Source of the DNA: Clostridium ljungdahlii
GTDB lineage: Bacteria > Bacillota > Clostridia > Clostridiales > Clostridiaceae
Length of the DNA stretch: 64,000 nt
Direction of reading: 5' to 3'
Assembly: GCF_001636845.1 (NCBI RefSeq)
Contig: NZ_LITT01000023.1
Coordinates: 124,001-188,000, forward strand
Position numbers and translations under genes: made by a program
Shown: positions 34,718 through 44,831 of the stretch, piece by piece
Layout of the letters: the number at the start of each line of letters is the position of its first letter
How positions within the stretch are numbered: the first letter of the stretch is position 1
The notes under the pieces: generated by a model
Seen by the model: the letters and a program-made list of their open reading frames with translations, nothing else
Database searches by the model: none
Told to the model about the DNA's origin: nothing

Positions 34718-36019
34718 ATGATATTATTGTATACATTGAAGTCCATAGCTTTTGCATTGACAGAACCGTATTTAATAATTATTTTAGCTGTTCTTGCACT
34801 TATGTTATACAGAAAAAATAAACAGATAACTGTAATGCAAAAGATGATAATTGGAGAAAGAATTAACTCTCCTTTTGAACTTACAATATCACAAATCGTA
34901 ATAGGAATTTTTGCAGGGGTTCTCATTACTACTATTATGTCCTATTTAGGAATAGTTTTTGATGAAAGTTCCTCTGTAGATTTAGTATTTTTAGCATCTA
35001 TAATATTTATGTTTTTTAATCCAAGGTTCATATGTTTTTCTTACTCTGGTGCAGTACTTGGATTTTTAAGTCTTACGATGGCTATATTATCTTCAAGGTT
35101 TAACCTTCCAAATTTGGATTTCTTAAAGATAGATGTAGTTGCCCTCATGAGTATGGTAGCTGTAATACATTTTGTAGAGGGAATTTTAATTATATTGGAC
35201 GGAAAGACAGGATCTATTCCGGTTTTTACAAGTAAAGGTGGCAGTATAATAGGTGGATTTGCCCTGCGAAGATATTGGATAGTTCCAGTTGCTATATTTT
35301 TTATGATTCATGATAAATCTGCAATAGCAAGTTCATGGCAGGTGTCTCTTCCTGGATGGTGGCCTATAGTAAAAACTTCTATACCGTTTAATATTTTAAA
35401 AAATGCAGTTCTTACATTAATGCCATTTTATGCTGTAGTGGGATACAATAGTGTGACTTTTACTAAAAGTGTAAAGGAAAAGAGTCGAATATCTGGTGTT
35501 ATTGTAATGCTATACGGTATTATTTTATTTGGGGTAGCACAATTGGCAGTTTTAAATATTGTGTTGAAATTCTTTGTAGTTATATTTGCACCTTTAGCTC
35601 ATGAAGGAATTATTATCCTGCAGAGGTATTTGGAAAATAAAGGGGCACCTAAATACATAAGCAGCAGTGAAGGGATTATGGTACTTGCTGTGGCACCTAA
35701 TTCACCTGCAAGTGAAATGGGAATAAAAACTGGAGATTTGTTGGTGGAAGTGAATGGTGAAAAAGTTGAAAGTGAAGATAGAATAACTGAAATAGTAAAG
35801 GAATATTCAAATTTTATTTGCTTTAAAGTAAAAGATGTATCTGGAGCTTTAGAACAGGTTAGTTATAACAAGATGAACAAAGATAAGAGGCTTGGAATAG
35901 TTTTTGTACCCAGAGAGGTGCCTAAGGACAGTATGGTTGTAAAGTTTGATAAAAGCCGATTTTCTCAAATGCTAAATGATATGAAAAATAAGGATAAAGA
36001 TAAAGATAAGGATGATTAG
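34718..36019 (+). CDS. PDZ-domain membrane protein, MinJ-like
   Basis: A 433-residue protein with about seven or eight membrane helices over residues 1-300 and a C-terminal cytoplasmic PDZ domain (about 315-400: EGIMVLAVAPNSPASEMGIKTGDLLVEVNGEKV). The C-terminus is a Lys-Asp repeat (KNKDKDKDKDD). MinJ of Bacillus, the bridge between DivIVA and MinD, has this layout, and in Bacillus it also lies between ctpB and uvrBA. Assignment rests on architecture and gene order. A GAGAGGGG site lies upstream of the ATG. Confidence 0.75.
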   Translation: MILLYTLKSIAFALTEPYLIIILAVLALMLYRKNKQITVMQKMIIGERINSPFELTISQIVIGIFAGVLITTIMSYLGIVFDESSSVDLVFLASIIFMFFNPRFICFSYSGAVLGFLSLTMAILSSRFNLPNLDFLKIDVVALMSMVAVIHFVEGILIILDGKTGSIPVFTSKGGSIIGGFALRRYWIVPVAIFFMIHDKSAIASSWQVSLPGWWPIVKTSIPFNILKNAVLTLMPFYAVVGYNSVTFTKSVKEKSRISGVIVMLYGIILFGVAQLAVLNIVLKFFVVIFAPLAHEGIIILQRYLENKGAPKYISSSEGIMVLAVAPNSPASEMGIKTGDLLVEVNGEKVESEDRITEIVKEYSNFICFKVKDVSGALEQVSYNKMNKDKRLGIVFVPREVPKDSMVVKFDKSRFSQMLNDMKNKDKDKDKDD

Positions 36020-36022
36020 GAA

Positions 36023-38005
36023 ATGGGAGTTTTTAAAATACATTCTAAATTTAAACCTACTGGAGATCAACCAAAAGCTATAGATAGTATAGCGGGTGGT
36101 GTTTTAAAAGGAAATAAATTTCAAACATTACTAGGAGTAACTGGATCAGGTAAGACGTTTACCATGGCCAACATAATAGAAAAAGTACAAAAGCCTACAC
36201 TGGTGCTTGCACATAATAAAACTTTGGCAGCACAGTTATGTTCAGAATTCAGAGATTTCTTTCCGAATAATTCTGTAGAATATTTTGTATCATATTATGA
36301 TTATTATCAACCAGAAGCATATATACCTCAGACAGATACGTACATAGAAAAAGATGCATCCATAAATGATGAAATTGATAAATTAAGGCATTCTGCTACT
36401 TCTGCACTCCTGGAAAGAAAAGATGTAGTTGTAGTGGCATCAGTATCTTGCATTTATGGACTTGGAAACCCTGAAGAATATAAAAAATTAACTTTGTCTC
36501 TAAGGCCGGGGATGATAAAAAATAGAGATGAAGTCCTAAAAAAGTTAGTAGAAATACAGTATGAAAGAAATGATATAAATTTTGTAAGAGGGACCTTTAG
36601 GGTAAAAGGGGATATAGTGGACATATTTCCAGCGGCATCTACAGATCATGCTATAAGGGTAGAGTTTTTTGGAGATGAAATTGATAAGATAAGGGAATTT
36701 GATGTGCTCACAGGAGATACCATTGGACTTAGAAAACATGCAAATATATTTCCAGCATCTCATTTTGCCACTTCAAGAGAAAAAATGGAATTAGCTATAG
36801 AAAAGATAGAAGAAGAGTTAGAATACAGACTTAAAGAACTTACATCTCAGGATAAATTGCTTGAAGCACAGAGATTAAAACAGAGAACTAATTTTGATAT
36901 AGAAATGATGAGAGAAGTAGGATATTGCAGTGGAATTGAAAATTATTCTAGAATAATGGATGGAAGAGCTAAGGGAAGTCCTCCACAAACCCTTATTGAT
37001 TATTTTCCAGATGATTTTTTGCTTTTTATAGACGAAAGTCATGTTACTCTTCCTCAGGTAAAAGCCATGTATGCAGGAGACAAATCCAGGAAAGATTCAT
37101 TAGTGGAGTATGGTTTTAGACTTCCTTCTGCCTACGATAACAGACCTTTAAAATTTCAAGAATTTGAAAAAAAGATAAATCAGGTTGTATTTGTAAGTGC
37201 TACACCAGCAGACTATGAATTGGAACATTCTGAAAATGTGGCAGAACAAATATTAAGACCTACAGGACTTTTAGATCCTGAAATTGTAGTGAAACCAATT
37301 AAAAGACAAATAGATGATTTGTATAATAGTATACAAAAAACTATATCAAGAGGATATAGGATACTTGTTACTACGCTTACTAAAAAGATGGCAGAAGATT
37401 TAACAGATTATTTTAAAGACATGAATGTCAAGGCGAGATATCTTCATTCCAGTATAGCTACTATAGATAGGATGAAGATAATAAGGGATTTGAGAAAAGG
37501 AGAATTTGATGTCTTAGTGGGAATTAATCTTCTAAGAGAGGGACTTGATATACCCGAAGTTGCATTAGTTGCAATCTTAGATGCAGATAAGGAGGGATTT
37601 TTAAGGTCAGAGAGATCTCTTATTCAAACTATAGGAAGGGCTGCAAGAAACTCTGAAAGCAAAGTTATAATGTATGCTGATGTTATTACAAAATCTATGG
37701 ATAAAGCTATAAGTGAAACTAAAAGAAGAAGAAAAATACAAATTGAGTATAATAAGAAGAATGGAATAGTTCCAAAAACAATTAATAAGGCAATTAGAGA
37801 AGTTATAGAGTCAACTATGGTTTTAGAAGAAAAAGAAGAATATAATAGTCTAGAAGAAGCAGTAAAGGCGGACAATGAAAAAATAGATGAACTCATTGAA
37901 GCTCATGAAAGACAAATGAAAAAGGCAGCAAAAGAGCTTAGATTTGAAGAAGCTGCTAAACTCAGAGATGCAATACTTAAGTTAAAAAAACAGAAAAATA
38001 AATAA
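36023..38005 (+). CDS. uvrB: Excinuclease ABC subunit B
   Basis: The 660-residue damage-verifying helicase of nucleotide excision repair. Motifs: Walker [11 protein letters not shown] (about 37-46), the beta-hairpin region [48 protein letters not shown] (Walker B), [38 protein letters not shown], and the C-terminal UvrC-binding UVR motif ([18 protein letters not shown]). It starts 3 bp after the MinJ-like stop and precedes uvrA. Confidence 0.98.
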   Translation: MGVFKIHSKFKPTGDQPKAIDSIAGGVLKGNKFQTLLGVTGSGKTFTMANIIEKVQKPTLVLAHNKTLAAQLCSEFRDFFPNNSVEYFVSYYDYYQPEAYIPQTDTYIEKDASINDEIDKLRHSATSALLERKDVVVVASVSCIYGLGNPEEYKKLTLSLRPGMIKNRDEVLKKLVEIQYERNDINFVRGTFRVKGDIVDIFPAASTDHAIRVEFFGDEIDKIREFDVLTGDTIGLRKHANIFPASHFATSREKMELAIEKIEEELEYRLKELTSQDKLLEAQRLKQRTNFDIEMMREVGYCSGIENYSRIMDGRAKGSPPQTLIDYFPDDFLLFIDESHVTLPQVKAMYAGDKSRKDSLVEYGFRLPSAYDNRPLKFQEFEKKINQVVFVSATPADYELEHSENVAEQILRPTGLLDPEIVVKPIKRQIDDLYNSIQKTISRGYRILVTTLTKKMAEDLTDYFKDMNVKARYLHSSIATIDRMKIIRDLRKGEFDVLVGINLLREGLDIPEVALVAILDADKEGFLRSERSLIQTIGRAARNSESKVIMYADVITKSMDKAISETKRRRKIQIEYNKKNGIVPKTINKAIREVIESTMVLEEKEEYNSLEEAVKADNEKIDELIEAHERQMKKAAKELRFEEAAKLRDAILKLKKQKNK

Positions 38006-38043
38006 TATGGATAAAAGAATTAGATAACTAAGGAGTTAAGTTT

Positions 38044-40866
38044 ATGAAAGATAGCATAGTAATAAAAGGTGCTAAAGTTCACAATTTAAAAAATATAAGT
38101 TTGACTATACCAAGAGATAAGTTAATAGTTTTTACTGGGCTTTCAGGTTCGGGAAAATCTTCATTAGCATTTGATACTCTTTATGCAGAAGGTCAGAGAA
38201 GATACGTTGAATCATTATCTGCATATGCAAGGCAATTCTTGGGTCAGATGGATAAACCAGATGTGGAATATATTGAAGGCTTATCACCTGCTATATCTAT
38301 AGATCAGAAAACTACAAGTAGAAATCCACGTTCTACAGTAGGAACAGTTACAGAGATATATGATTATTTGAGGCTATTGTATGCACGTATAGGGGTGCCA
38401 CATTGTCCAAAGTGCGGCAAGGAAATAACCCAGCAGACAGTGGATCAAATGGTAGATAAAATTATGGAGATGCCAGAGAGAACTAAGATACAGATACTTT
38501 CACCTGTAATAAAGGGGAAAAAAGGAGAACACATAAAGATACTGGAGAGTATAGTCAAAAATGGGTTTGTAAGAGCTAGAATTGATGGAGAGATAGTAGA
38601 TCTTCAAGATGAAGAGATAAAATTAGAAAAAAATAAAAAGCATACTATTGAAATAGTAGTAGATAGGTTGGTAATTAAAAGTGAAATAAGGAGCAGACTT
38701 GCAGATTCTATAGAAACCTCCTTAAAATTGTCCGATGGGATACTTATTGTAAATATATTGGGTGGAGAGGATATACTTTTCAGTGAGAAATTTGCATGTC
38801 CGGAATGTGGTATAAGTATAGGAGAGATTACTCCTAGAACTTTTTCTTTCAATTCACCTTTTGGAAAATGTGATACTTGTGATGGGCTTGGTACCTTGCT
38901 TGAGATAGATGAGAATTTAGTAATACCTGATAGAAAAAAGAGTATATTAGAAGGTGCTATTACGGCTTGGGGAGAAGGAAGTTTAAAGGAAGGTTCCTGG
39001 ACTTTTAGTATACTGAAGGCTCTTTCGAGTACATTTAAATTCAAATTGGATACACCTATAGAAAAATTAGATCCTAAAGTAGTAGACATATTACTTTATG
39101 GATTAAGAGGTGGAAAAATAAGAGTTAAATACAGAAAAGAAAACAGAATGATGGAATTTAATCATTCTTATGAAGGAATAGTCAATACTTTGAAGAGAAG
39201 GTATATGGAGACAAATTCCGACTATATAAAAAAAGAAATAGAAAATTATATGAGTGATAATCCATGTCCAAAATGTAAGGGCGCCAGATTAAAGCCTGAG
39301 GTATTAGCAATTACAGTAGGAGAAAAAAACATATTTGAGCTGTGTAACATGTCTATAAAAGATGAATTGAAATTTTTTAAGGAGATACAGCTTTCGGAAA
39401 AAGATAAGATTATAAGTGACCAAGTATTGAAAGAAATAAGTGGTAGGTTGCAATTTTTAATAGATGTAGGATTGGACTATTTGACATTGTCCAGAACTGC
39501 CGGAACTTTATCCGGAGGAGAGTCCCAAAGAATAAGACTTGCAACCCAAATAGGTTCAAGTTTGGTTGGAGTGCTTTATATATTGGATGAGCCAAGTATA
39601 GGGCTTCACCAAAGAGATAACGACAGACTTATAGCTACTTTAAAACATTTAAGAGACATTGGAAATACATTGATAGTAGTAGAACATGATGAGGATACAA
39701 TGAAACAGTCAGATTTTATAGTAGATATAGGACCGGGAGCAGGAGAACATGGTGGAGAGGTAGTAGCTGCAGGGCCTATTTCGGATATTATAAAATGTGA
39801 TAGATCCATAACAGGACAGTATTTAAGCGGAAAGAAAAAAATAGAAATACCTGAACATAGAAGAGAATGCAGCGGAAAATATATAAAAGTAATAGGTGCT
39901 GCAGAGAACAATTTGAAAAATATAGATGTTTCCTTCCCCTTAGGGATATTTACTTGTGTTACCGGTGTATCTGGATCTGGAAAAAGTACTTTGGTAAATG
40001 AAATATTATACAAAGCACTACATAAAGAATTAAACAATTCAAAAGATAGGCCGGGACATTATAAAAATATTTTGGGAACAGAAAATGTAGATAAAATTAT
40101 AAATATAGACCAAAGTCCTATAGGAAGGACTCCAAGATCCAATCCTGCAACTTATACAGGAGTATTTGATATAATAAGAGAAGTGTTTGCAAGTACTTCT
40201 GAATCCAAGGTGAGAGGATACAAACCTGGACGATTCAGTTTTAATGTAAAAGGAGGAAGATGCGAGGCTTGCAGTGGAGATGGAATAATAAAAATAGAAA
40301 TGCAATTTTTATCAGATGTATACGTGCCTTGTGAAGTCTGCAAGGGCAAAAGATACAATAGAGAAACTCTCCAAGTAAAGTATAAAAATAGAAATATTGA
40401 TGATGTGCTAAATATGACTGTAGAAGAAGCATTAAAATTCTTTGAAAATATACCAAGAATAAAAAATAAGCTGCAAACTCTTATGGATGTAGGACTAGGA
40501 TATATCAGATTAGGTCAACCTTCCACACAATTATCTGGTGGAGAGGCACAGAGAATAAAGCTTGCCCATGAATTATCTAAAAGAAGTACGGGAAAGACAA
40601 TGTATATACTTGACGAACCTACTACAGGACTTCACATAGATGATGTAAACAAACTTATAAATATACTTCAGAGAATTGTAGATGTAGGTAATACAATTGT
40701 GGTTATAGAACACAACTTAGATGTTATAAAGTGTGCGGATTATATCATTGATCTTGGACCTGAAGGTGGAGAAAAAGGGGGAAACATTCTCTGCATGGGT
40801 ACTCCAGAACAAATATCTGAAAATAAGGGTTCTTACACAGGACAATACTTAAAAAAGATGTTATAA
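38044..40866 (+). CDS. uvrA: Excinuclease ABC subunit A
   Basis: The 940-residue damage sensor of nucleotide excision repair, with two ABC modules. Walker [10 protein letters not shown] (about 31-39) and GVSGSGKST; signatures [14 protein letters not shown] and [14 protein letters not shown]; the zinc modules are visible as [21 protein letters not shown]-type and CEACSGDG...CEVCKGKR cysteines. AAGGAG lies upstream of the ATG. The uvrB-uvrA order is conserved across Firmicutes. Confidence 0.98.
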   Translation: MKDSIVIKGAKVHNLKNISLTIPRDKLIVFTGLSGSGKSSLAFDTLYAEGQRRYVESLSAYARQFLGQMDKPDVEYIEGLSPAISIDQKTTSRNPRSTVGTVTEIYDYLRLLYARIGVPHCPKCGKEITQQTVDQMVDKIMEMPERTKIQILSPVIKGKKGEHIKILESIVKNGFVRARIDGEIVDLQDEEIKLEKNKKHTIEIVVDRLVIKSEIRSRLADSIETSLKLSDGILIVNILGGEDILFSEKFACPECGISIGEITPRTFSFNSPFGKCDTCDGLGTLLEIDENLVIPDRKKSILEGAITAWGEGSLKEGSWTFSILKALSSTFKFKLDTPIEKLDPKVVDILLYGLRGGKIRVKYRKENRMMEFNHSYEGIVNTLKRRYMETNSDYIKKEIENYMSDNPCPKCKGARLKPEVLAITVGEKNIFELCNMSIKDELKFFKEIQLSEKDKIISDQVLKEISGRLQFLIDVGLDYLTLSRTAGTLSGGESQRIRLATQIGSSLVGVLYILDEPSIGLHQRDNDRLIATLKHLRDIGNTLIVVEHDEDTMKQSDFIVDIGPGAGEHGGEVVAAGPISDIIKCDRSITGQYLSGKKKIEIPEHRRECSGKYIKVIGAAENNLKNIDVSFPLGIFTCVTGVSGSGKSTLVNEILYKALHKELNNSKDRPGHYKNILGTENVDKIINIDQSPIGRTPRSNPATYTGVFDIIREVFASTSESKVRGYKPGRFSFNVKGGRCEACSGDGIIKIEMQFLSDVYVPCEVCKGKRYNRETLQVKYKNRNIDDVLNMTVEEALKFFENIPRIKNKLQTLMDVGLGYIRLGQPSTQLSGGEAQRIKLAHELSKRSTGKTMYILDEPTTGLHIDDVNKLINILQRIVDVGNTIVVIEHNLDVIKCADYIIDLGPEGGEKGGNILCMGTPEQISENKGSYTGQYLKKML

Positions 40867-40873
40867 TTTACAT

Positions 40874-40910
40874 AAAGACTAGCATAACCACACCTATAAT
40901 GCTAGTCTTT
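40874..40910 (+). terminator. Terminator of uvrBA
   Basis: A 12-bp stem AAAGACTAGCAT / ATGCTAGTCTTT, 7 bp after the uvrA stop; only three T close it. Confidence 0.6.
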
Positions 40911-40935
40911 CCATGTATTAAGGGAGGATATTTAA

Positions 40936-41376
40936 ATGGATCTTAGTAAATTGAGTATAGTTTTTAAAATTGTTATCATAGGCATAGTATATATTATAAT
41001 ATTTTGGGCACTGAAAATAATGTACAAGGATGTTAAAAATGGAAGCAAGAAAGGTAGAAATATCAATAGGAAATCCTTTGGGCTTGAAGTAGTTAATCCA
41101 GGTGAAAATGCAAATCTTAGGAGAGGTGCTGTAATTCCAGTGCGAAGGGAGATAACCATAGGAAGAAAAGGCGATAATCAACTTATGCTAGAGGATCCAT
41201 ATACCTCGGGACATCATGCAAGAATTTACGTAAAAAATGGAAAAGAGTGTATATTAGAGGACATGGGAAGTACTAATGGTACTCTTTTAAATGGTAAAAA
41301 ATTAAGAGGCAAGCATTATTTGGCTTCTGGCGATGAAATTAAAATTGGAAACACATCCTTTAAAGTTATAGGATGA
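40936..41376 (+). CDS. FHA-domain membrane-anchored protein
   Basis: A 146-residue protein with an N-terminal membrane helix (about 8-29), a basic linker (KNGSKKGRN) and an FHA domain (about 70-142) with GRKGDNQ, the phosphothreonine-binding SGHHARI and GSTNGTLLNG. FHA proteins bind phosphothreonine peptides. Next to FtsW/RodA and PBP genes this mirrors the FhaB-RodA-PbpA cluster known in Actinobacteria, suggesting Ser/Thr-kinase control of wall synthesis; no kinase gene is in the window. Confidence 0.9.
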   Translation: MDLSKLSIVFKIVIIGIVYIIIFWALKIMYKDVKNGSKKGRNINRKSFGLEVVNPGENANLRRGAVIPVRREITIGRKGDNQLMLEDPYTSGHHARIYVKNGKECILEDMGSTNGTLLNGKKLRGKHYLASGDEIKIGNTSFKVIG

Positions 41377-41428
41377 TTAAATATAATTAGTTTTTAAAAA
41401 CTATCATAAATAAGTGGGTGGTGGAATA

Positions 41429-42631
41429 TTGGATACTACTAGAGATGAAAAAAAGTTATTAAGATATACATATTTTTTATGTTTTGTATGTTTCTTGAAT
41501 TTGGCAATTATAAAGCAGCCTTTTGATAAAGGTGCTATGATAATGGCACTGGTAACTTGTCTTCTTATAGGATATTCTTACTTTGTAATAAGAAAATTTT
41601 TCTCCGACGGAGATAAATATATATTTATTTTTTCTAGTATACTGTCAGTTATAGGTATGGTAATGATATATAGAATAGATACTGCAGCCTCTATTAAACA
41701 AATAATTTGGTTTGCAATCGGAGTTACTGGATTCATACTCATTGTTGTATTAATGCCGGATACTAGTGGATTCAGCAAGTATAAATATATATATTTGGTA
41801 GTTACATTAATATTTATGGCAATGGGTACTTTTTCAGGTACTGAAATTAATGGTTCAAAAAACTGGGTTAGCCTGGGTGGAATTCAGTTTCAGCCATCTG
41901 AATTTGGAAAACTATTTTTGGTAGCCTACCTGGCGGCGGAATTAAAGGATTATAAAAATTTTAAAAATTTAATAATACCTTGTGCAGTAGTAATGATGTC
42001 CTTAGTATTTATGGTAATTCAGAGGGATCTTGGATCTGCTCTTATATTTTTTGGCATATCTGTGACCATGCTGTATATAGCTACCTCTAAATTTAGGTAT
42101 GTAGCTATATGTTTTTTGCTTTCAGCTGCAGGGTCAGTAATAAGCTATAGATTGTTTAATCACGTTAGAACAAGGGTTATGATATGGAAAAATCCTTGGC
42201 CTTATGCTAATAATCAGAGTTATCAAATTGTTCAATCTATGTTTTCTATAGCATCTGGAGGACTTACCGGAACGGGACTAGGACTAGGACATCCGGAATA
42301 TGTGCCTATTAATACTACGGATTTTATATTTGCGGTGTTGTGCGAAGAACTTGGAATACTTATAGGATTTGCCATAATAATATTGTATTTTTTGTTGTTT
42401 TATAGATGTATGAGAGCTGCTGTGTATGGAAGTGATAAATTCTCAAGACTTTTGGCAGTAGGCTATAGTGCAATGATTGCATCGCAGGTTTTAGTTATAG
42501 TTGGTGGTGTTATGAATGCTATCCCACTTACAGGTATAACATTACCTCTTGTAAGTAGGGGAGGAAGTTCTATGCTAATAACATTTTTTTCGCTGGGTAT
42601 AATTCAGAAGATATCAGAAGAGGGTAGGTAG
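41429..42631 (+). CDS. FtsW/RodA/SpoVE family peptidoglycan polymerase
   Basis: A 400-residue SEDS protein with about ten membrane helices. Signatures: NGSKNWVSLGGIQFQPSEFGK, LVFMVIQRDLGSALIFFGI, IVQSMFSIASGGLTGTGLG, FIFAVLCEELG and IPLTGITLPLVSRGGSSM. It polymerises glycan strands from lipid II with a partner PBP, here the next gene, 4 bp downstream. I prefer the TTG at 41429, seven bases after GGGTGG; the GTG at 41414 lies in that site. RodA versus FtsW cannot be decided from sequence alone. Confidence 0.92.
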   Translation: MDTTRDEKKLLRYTYFLCFVCFLNLAIIKQPFDKGAMIMALVTCLLIGYSYFVIRKFFSDGDKYIFIFSSILSVIGMVMIYRIDTAASIKQIIWFAIGVTGFILIVVLMPDTSGFSKYKYIYLVVTLIFMAMGTFSGTEINGSKNWVSLGGIQFQPSEFGKLFLVAYLAAELKDYKNFKNLIIPCAVVMMSLVFMVIQRDLGSALIFFGISVTMLYIATSKFRYVAICFLLSAAGSVISYRLFNHVRTRVMIWKNPWPYANNQSYQIVQSMFSIASGGLTGTGLGLGHPEYVPINTTDFIFAVLCEELGILIGFAIIILYFLLFYRCMRAAVYGSDKFSRLLAVGYSAMIASQVLVIVGGVMNAIPLTGITLPLVSRGGSSMLITFFSLGIIQKISEEGR

Positions 42632-42635
42632 CATT

Positions 42636-44063
42636 ATGAATAACATAGTGAACAATATAAAGAAAGTGATGATGGTCTTCTTAATATGTTTTATAGCACT
42701 TATTTCTTATATGACTTATTTTGAAATGGTAGTGGGACCTAAGATAGAGAATAGTCCTTATAATAGAAGATTATGGATAAAGAGAAATGAGGTGCTTAGG
42801 GGAACGATATATGATAGAAATGGTAATGCACTTACTAAGAGCGATCCTATAAATTCTGAAACTCAGAAAAGAGAATACACAGGGGGTGCAATGTTTGCCC
42901 ATGTACTTGGTTATGTGGATCAAAAATATGGAATTACAGGGCTTGAGAAGAAATATGATGAACAGTTAATGTCCAGTAATATTCAGGATAGTATAAAGAG
43001 CCTTATTCAGAATAAGGGGAAATCTCAAAAAAAAGTGGGAAATAGTTTAAAAACAACTTTGGATTTGGAAACTCAAAAAATGGCTTATGACTTGCTTGAT
43101 GGAAACAAGGGGGCAGTTGTGGCGTTAAACCCTAAGACTGGTGAAGTAATAGCACTTGTGTCAAGACCTTCTTTTGATCCTAATGACCTTGCAAATACGT
43201 GGCAGCAGTTAAATCAGGATAAAAATAAACCTCTTTTAAATAGAGCTACGGCAGGACTTTATCCACCTGGATCTACTTTTAAAACTGTAACTGCTGTAAG
43301 TGGATTAGAAAATATATCAGGAATTGAAAATAGATATTTTCAGGATAATGGTGAACTTCCTTTAGGCGGAGGATATTCTCTGCACAATTTTGAAGGAGAG
43401 GTTTTTGGAAGTATTAATTTTAAACAAGCATATACTCATTCCAGTAATGTTTATTTTGGATCACTTGGAATTGAGCTTGGAAATGACAGGTTAAAACAAA
43501 CTGCTGAAAAGTTTTTCTTTAACAAGGAAATACCTACAGACGGAATACCTGTAGAACCTAGCAAATTTCCAGTGCTAAAATCCTATGAAAAGGGAAGTAT
43601 AGCCCAGAGTGCTATAGGGCAGAGCAGTGATTTGGCAAGTCCACTTCAAATGGCAGTAGTTACAAGCACTATAGCCAATGGTGGTGTCTTGATGAAACCT
43701 CATTTGGTAAGCGATGTACTTACAAGTACAGGTGAAGAAGTAAAGAACATACAAGCAGAACAAGTGGGCCAAATAATTTCTTCAAATACAGCAAATACTA
43801 TGAAAGACCTTATGAAATCTGTTGTAGAATCTGGAACAGGAACTAATGCTTCTGTGGAAGGTGTAGAAGTAGCAGGAAAAACGGGAACAGCAGATAATCA
43901 GACAGAAGGACCTGGTTCACCACCTCATTCCTGGTTTATAGGTTTTGCACCTTATGATGATCCACAGATAGCTGTGGCGGTAATTGTAGAAAATGGAGGA
44001 CAGGGAGGAAAGTTAGCAGCTTCTATAGCTTCGGAAGTTATAAGAACAGCATTACGAAAATAA
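42636..44063 (+). CDS. pbpA: Penicillin-binding protein (class B transpeptidase)
   Basis: A 475-residue monofunctional PBP. An N-terminal anchor helix (about 10-32) is followed by a short PBP-dimer-like region (about 45-145) and the transpeptidase domain: SxxK at S213-K216 (GSTFK), SxN in THSSNVYFG, and KTG in AGKTGTAD. The N-terminal domain is shorter than in PBP2, as in the PbpA of FHA-RodA operons. It probably crosslinks the strands made by the preceding SEDS polymerase. Confidence 0.93.
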   Translation: MNNIVNNIKKVMMVFLICFIALISYMTYFEMVVGPKIENSPYNRRLWIKRNEVLRGTIYDRNGNALTKSDPINSETQKREYTGGAMFAHVLGYVDQKYGITGLEKKYDEQLMSSNIQDSIKSLIQNKGKSQKKVGNSLKTTLDLETQKMAYDLLDGNKGAVVALNPKTGEVIALVSRPSFDPNDLANTWQQLNQDKNKPLLNRATAGLYPPGSTFKTVTAVSGLENISGIENRYFQDNGELPLGGGYSLHNFEGEVFGSINFKQAYTHSSNVYFGSLGIELGNDRLKQTAEKFFFNKEIPTDGIPVEPSKFPVLKSYEKGSIAQSAIGQSSDLASPLQMAVVTSTIANGGVLMKPHLVSDVLTSTGEEVKNIQAEQVGQIISSNTANTMKDLMKSVVESGTGTNASVEGVEVAGKTGTADNQTEGPGSPPHSWFIGFAPYDDPQIAVAVIVENGGQGGKLAASIASEVIRTALRK

Positions 44064-44205
44064 TTGAAATTTTAAAATTCCCCGGGAAATTTTGTTGTAA
44101 AAAGTAAATTTGTTGTAAATTTAATGTTATAATATAGGCAATAAGCGGATTATCGAATTATATGCAAAAATATTTAACATTATGACAAGATAAAAAGGAG
44201 AAAAT

Positions 44206-44814
44206 ATGAAGGGGAAAACTCATGCAGAAGTGGGAATAGTTACTTTTTTGTCCGTTTACAACGTACTTCCGGGGAAATTTAATTATATTGGCCTTTTAAT
44301 AGTAGCGTTTTCATCAATACTTCCAGATGTGGATCACCCTAAAAGTATAATAAACAAATATATACTTCCATTTAGGAATAAGACAAGTAAGATTATGGTG
44401 TATAGCTCTTTAGGGATAGGACTACTTTGGTACGATTATCTTCATACTAATGCACCTATTATTAAAGCTATTGGTATATCGTTTATAATAATAGCTGTAT
44501 CTTCTCATAGAAATGGATTGACTCACAGCTTGATGGGGATGATATTGTTTTCTTTTATTATAGGATATTTAGGAAACATGTATAATATACACTATTTGGT
44601 GTACTATTTTATGATAGGATATGGAATGCATCTACTTTGTGACATGGTTACGAATAGAGGGGTACCCCTTTTTTACCCTTTTAAGAATAAAAAATTTAAA
44701 CTGCCGTTAACTTATAATACTAATTCTAAAATTGGTTGTGTAATAGAGGATTTTTTAATGATATTTGGACTTTTATTTACAATATATAAGCTTCCAATTA
44801 TATTTTGTAAGTAG
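44206..44814 (+). CDS. YdjM-family membrane-bound metal-dependent hydrolase
   Basis: 202 residues with about four or five membrane helices and metal-type residues: KTHAEVG near the start, LPDVDHPKS, HRNGLTHSL and YGMHLLCDMVTNRG with PLFYPF. These match the YdjM (DUF457) family. In E. coli ydjM is in the LexA regulon; the adjacent uvrC gene is suggestive, but no LexA/DinR box is visible here. AAGGAG lies upstream of the ATG. Confidence 0.85.
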   Translation: MKGKTHAEVGIVTFLSVYNVLPGKFNYIGLLIVAFSSILPDVDHPKSIINKYILPFRNKTSKIMVYSSLGIGLLWYDYLHTNAPIIKAIGISFIIIAVSSHRNGLTHSLMGMILFSFIIGYLGNMYNIHYLVYYFMIGYGMHLLCDMVTNRGVPLFYPFKNKKFKLPLTYNTNSKIGCVIEDFLMIFGLLFTIYKLPIIFCK

Positions 44815-44831
44815 TTTTAGGAGTGGATGTA

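Noticed and set aside
40039-40456. Overlapping minus-strand frames across uvrA
   Set aside because: Their translations are low-complexity mirror images of a highly conserved gene; no separate coding signal.
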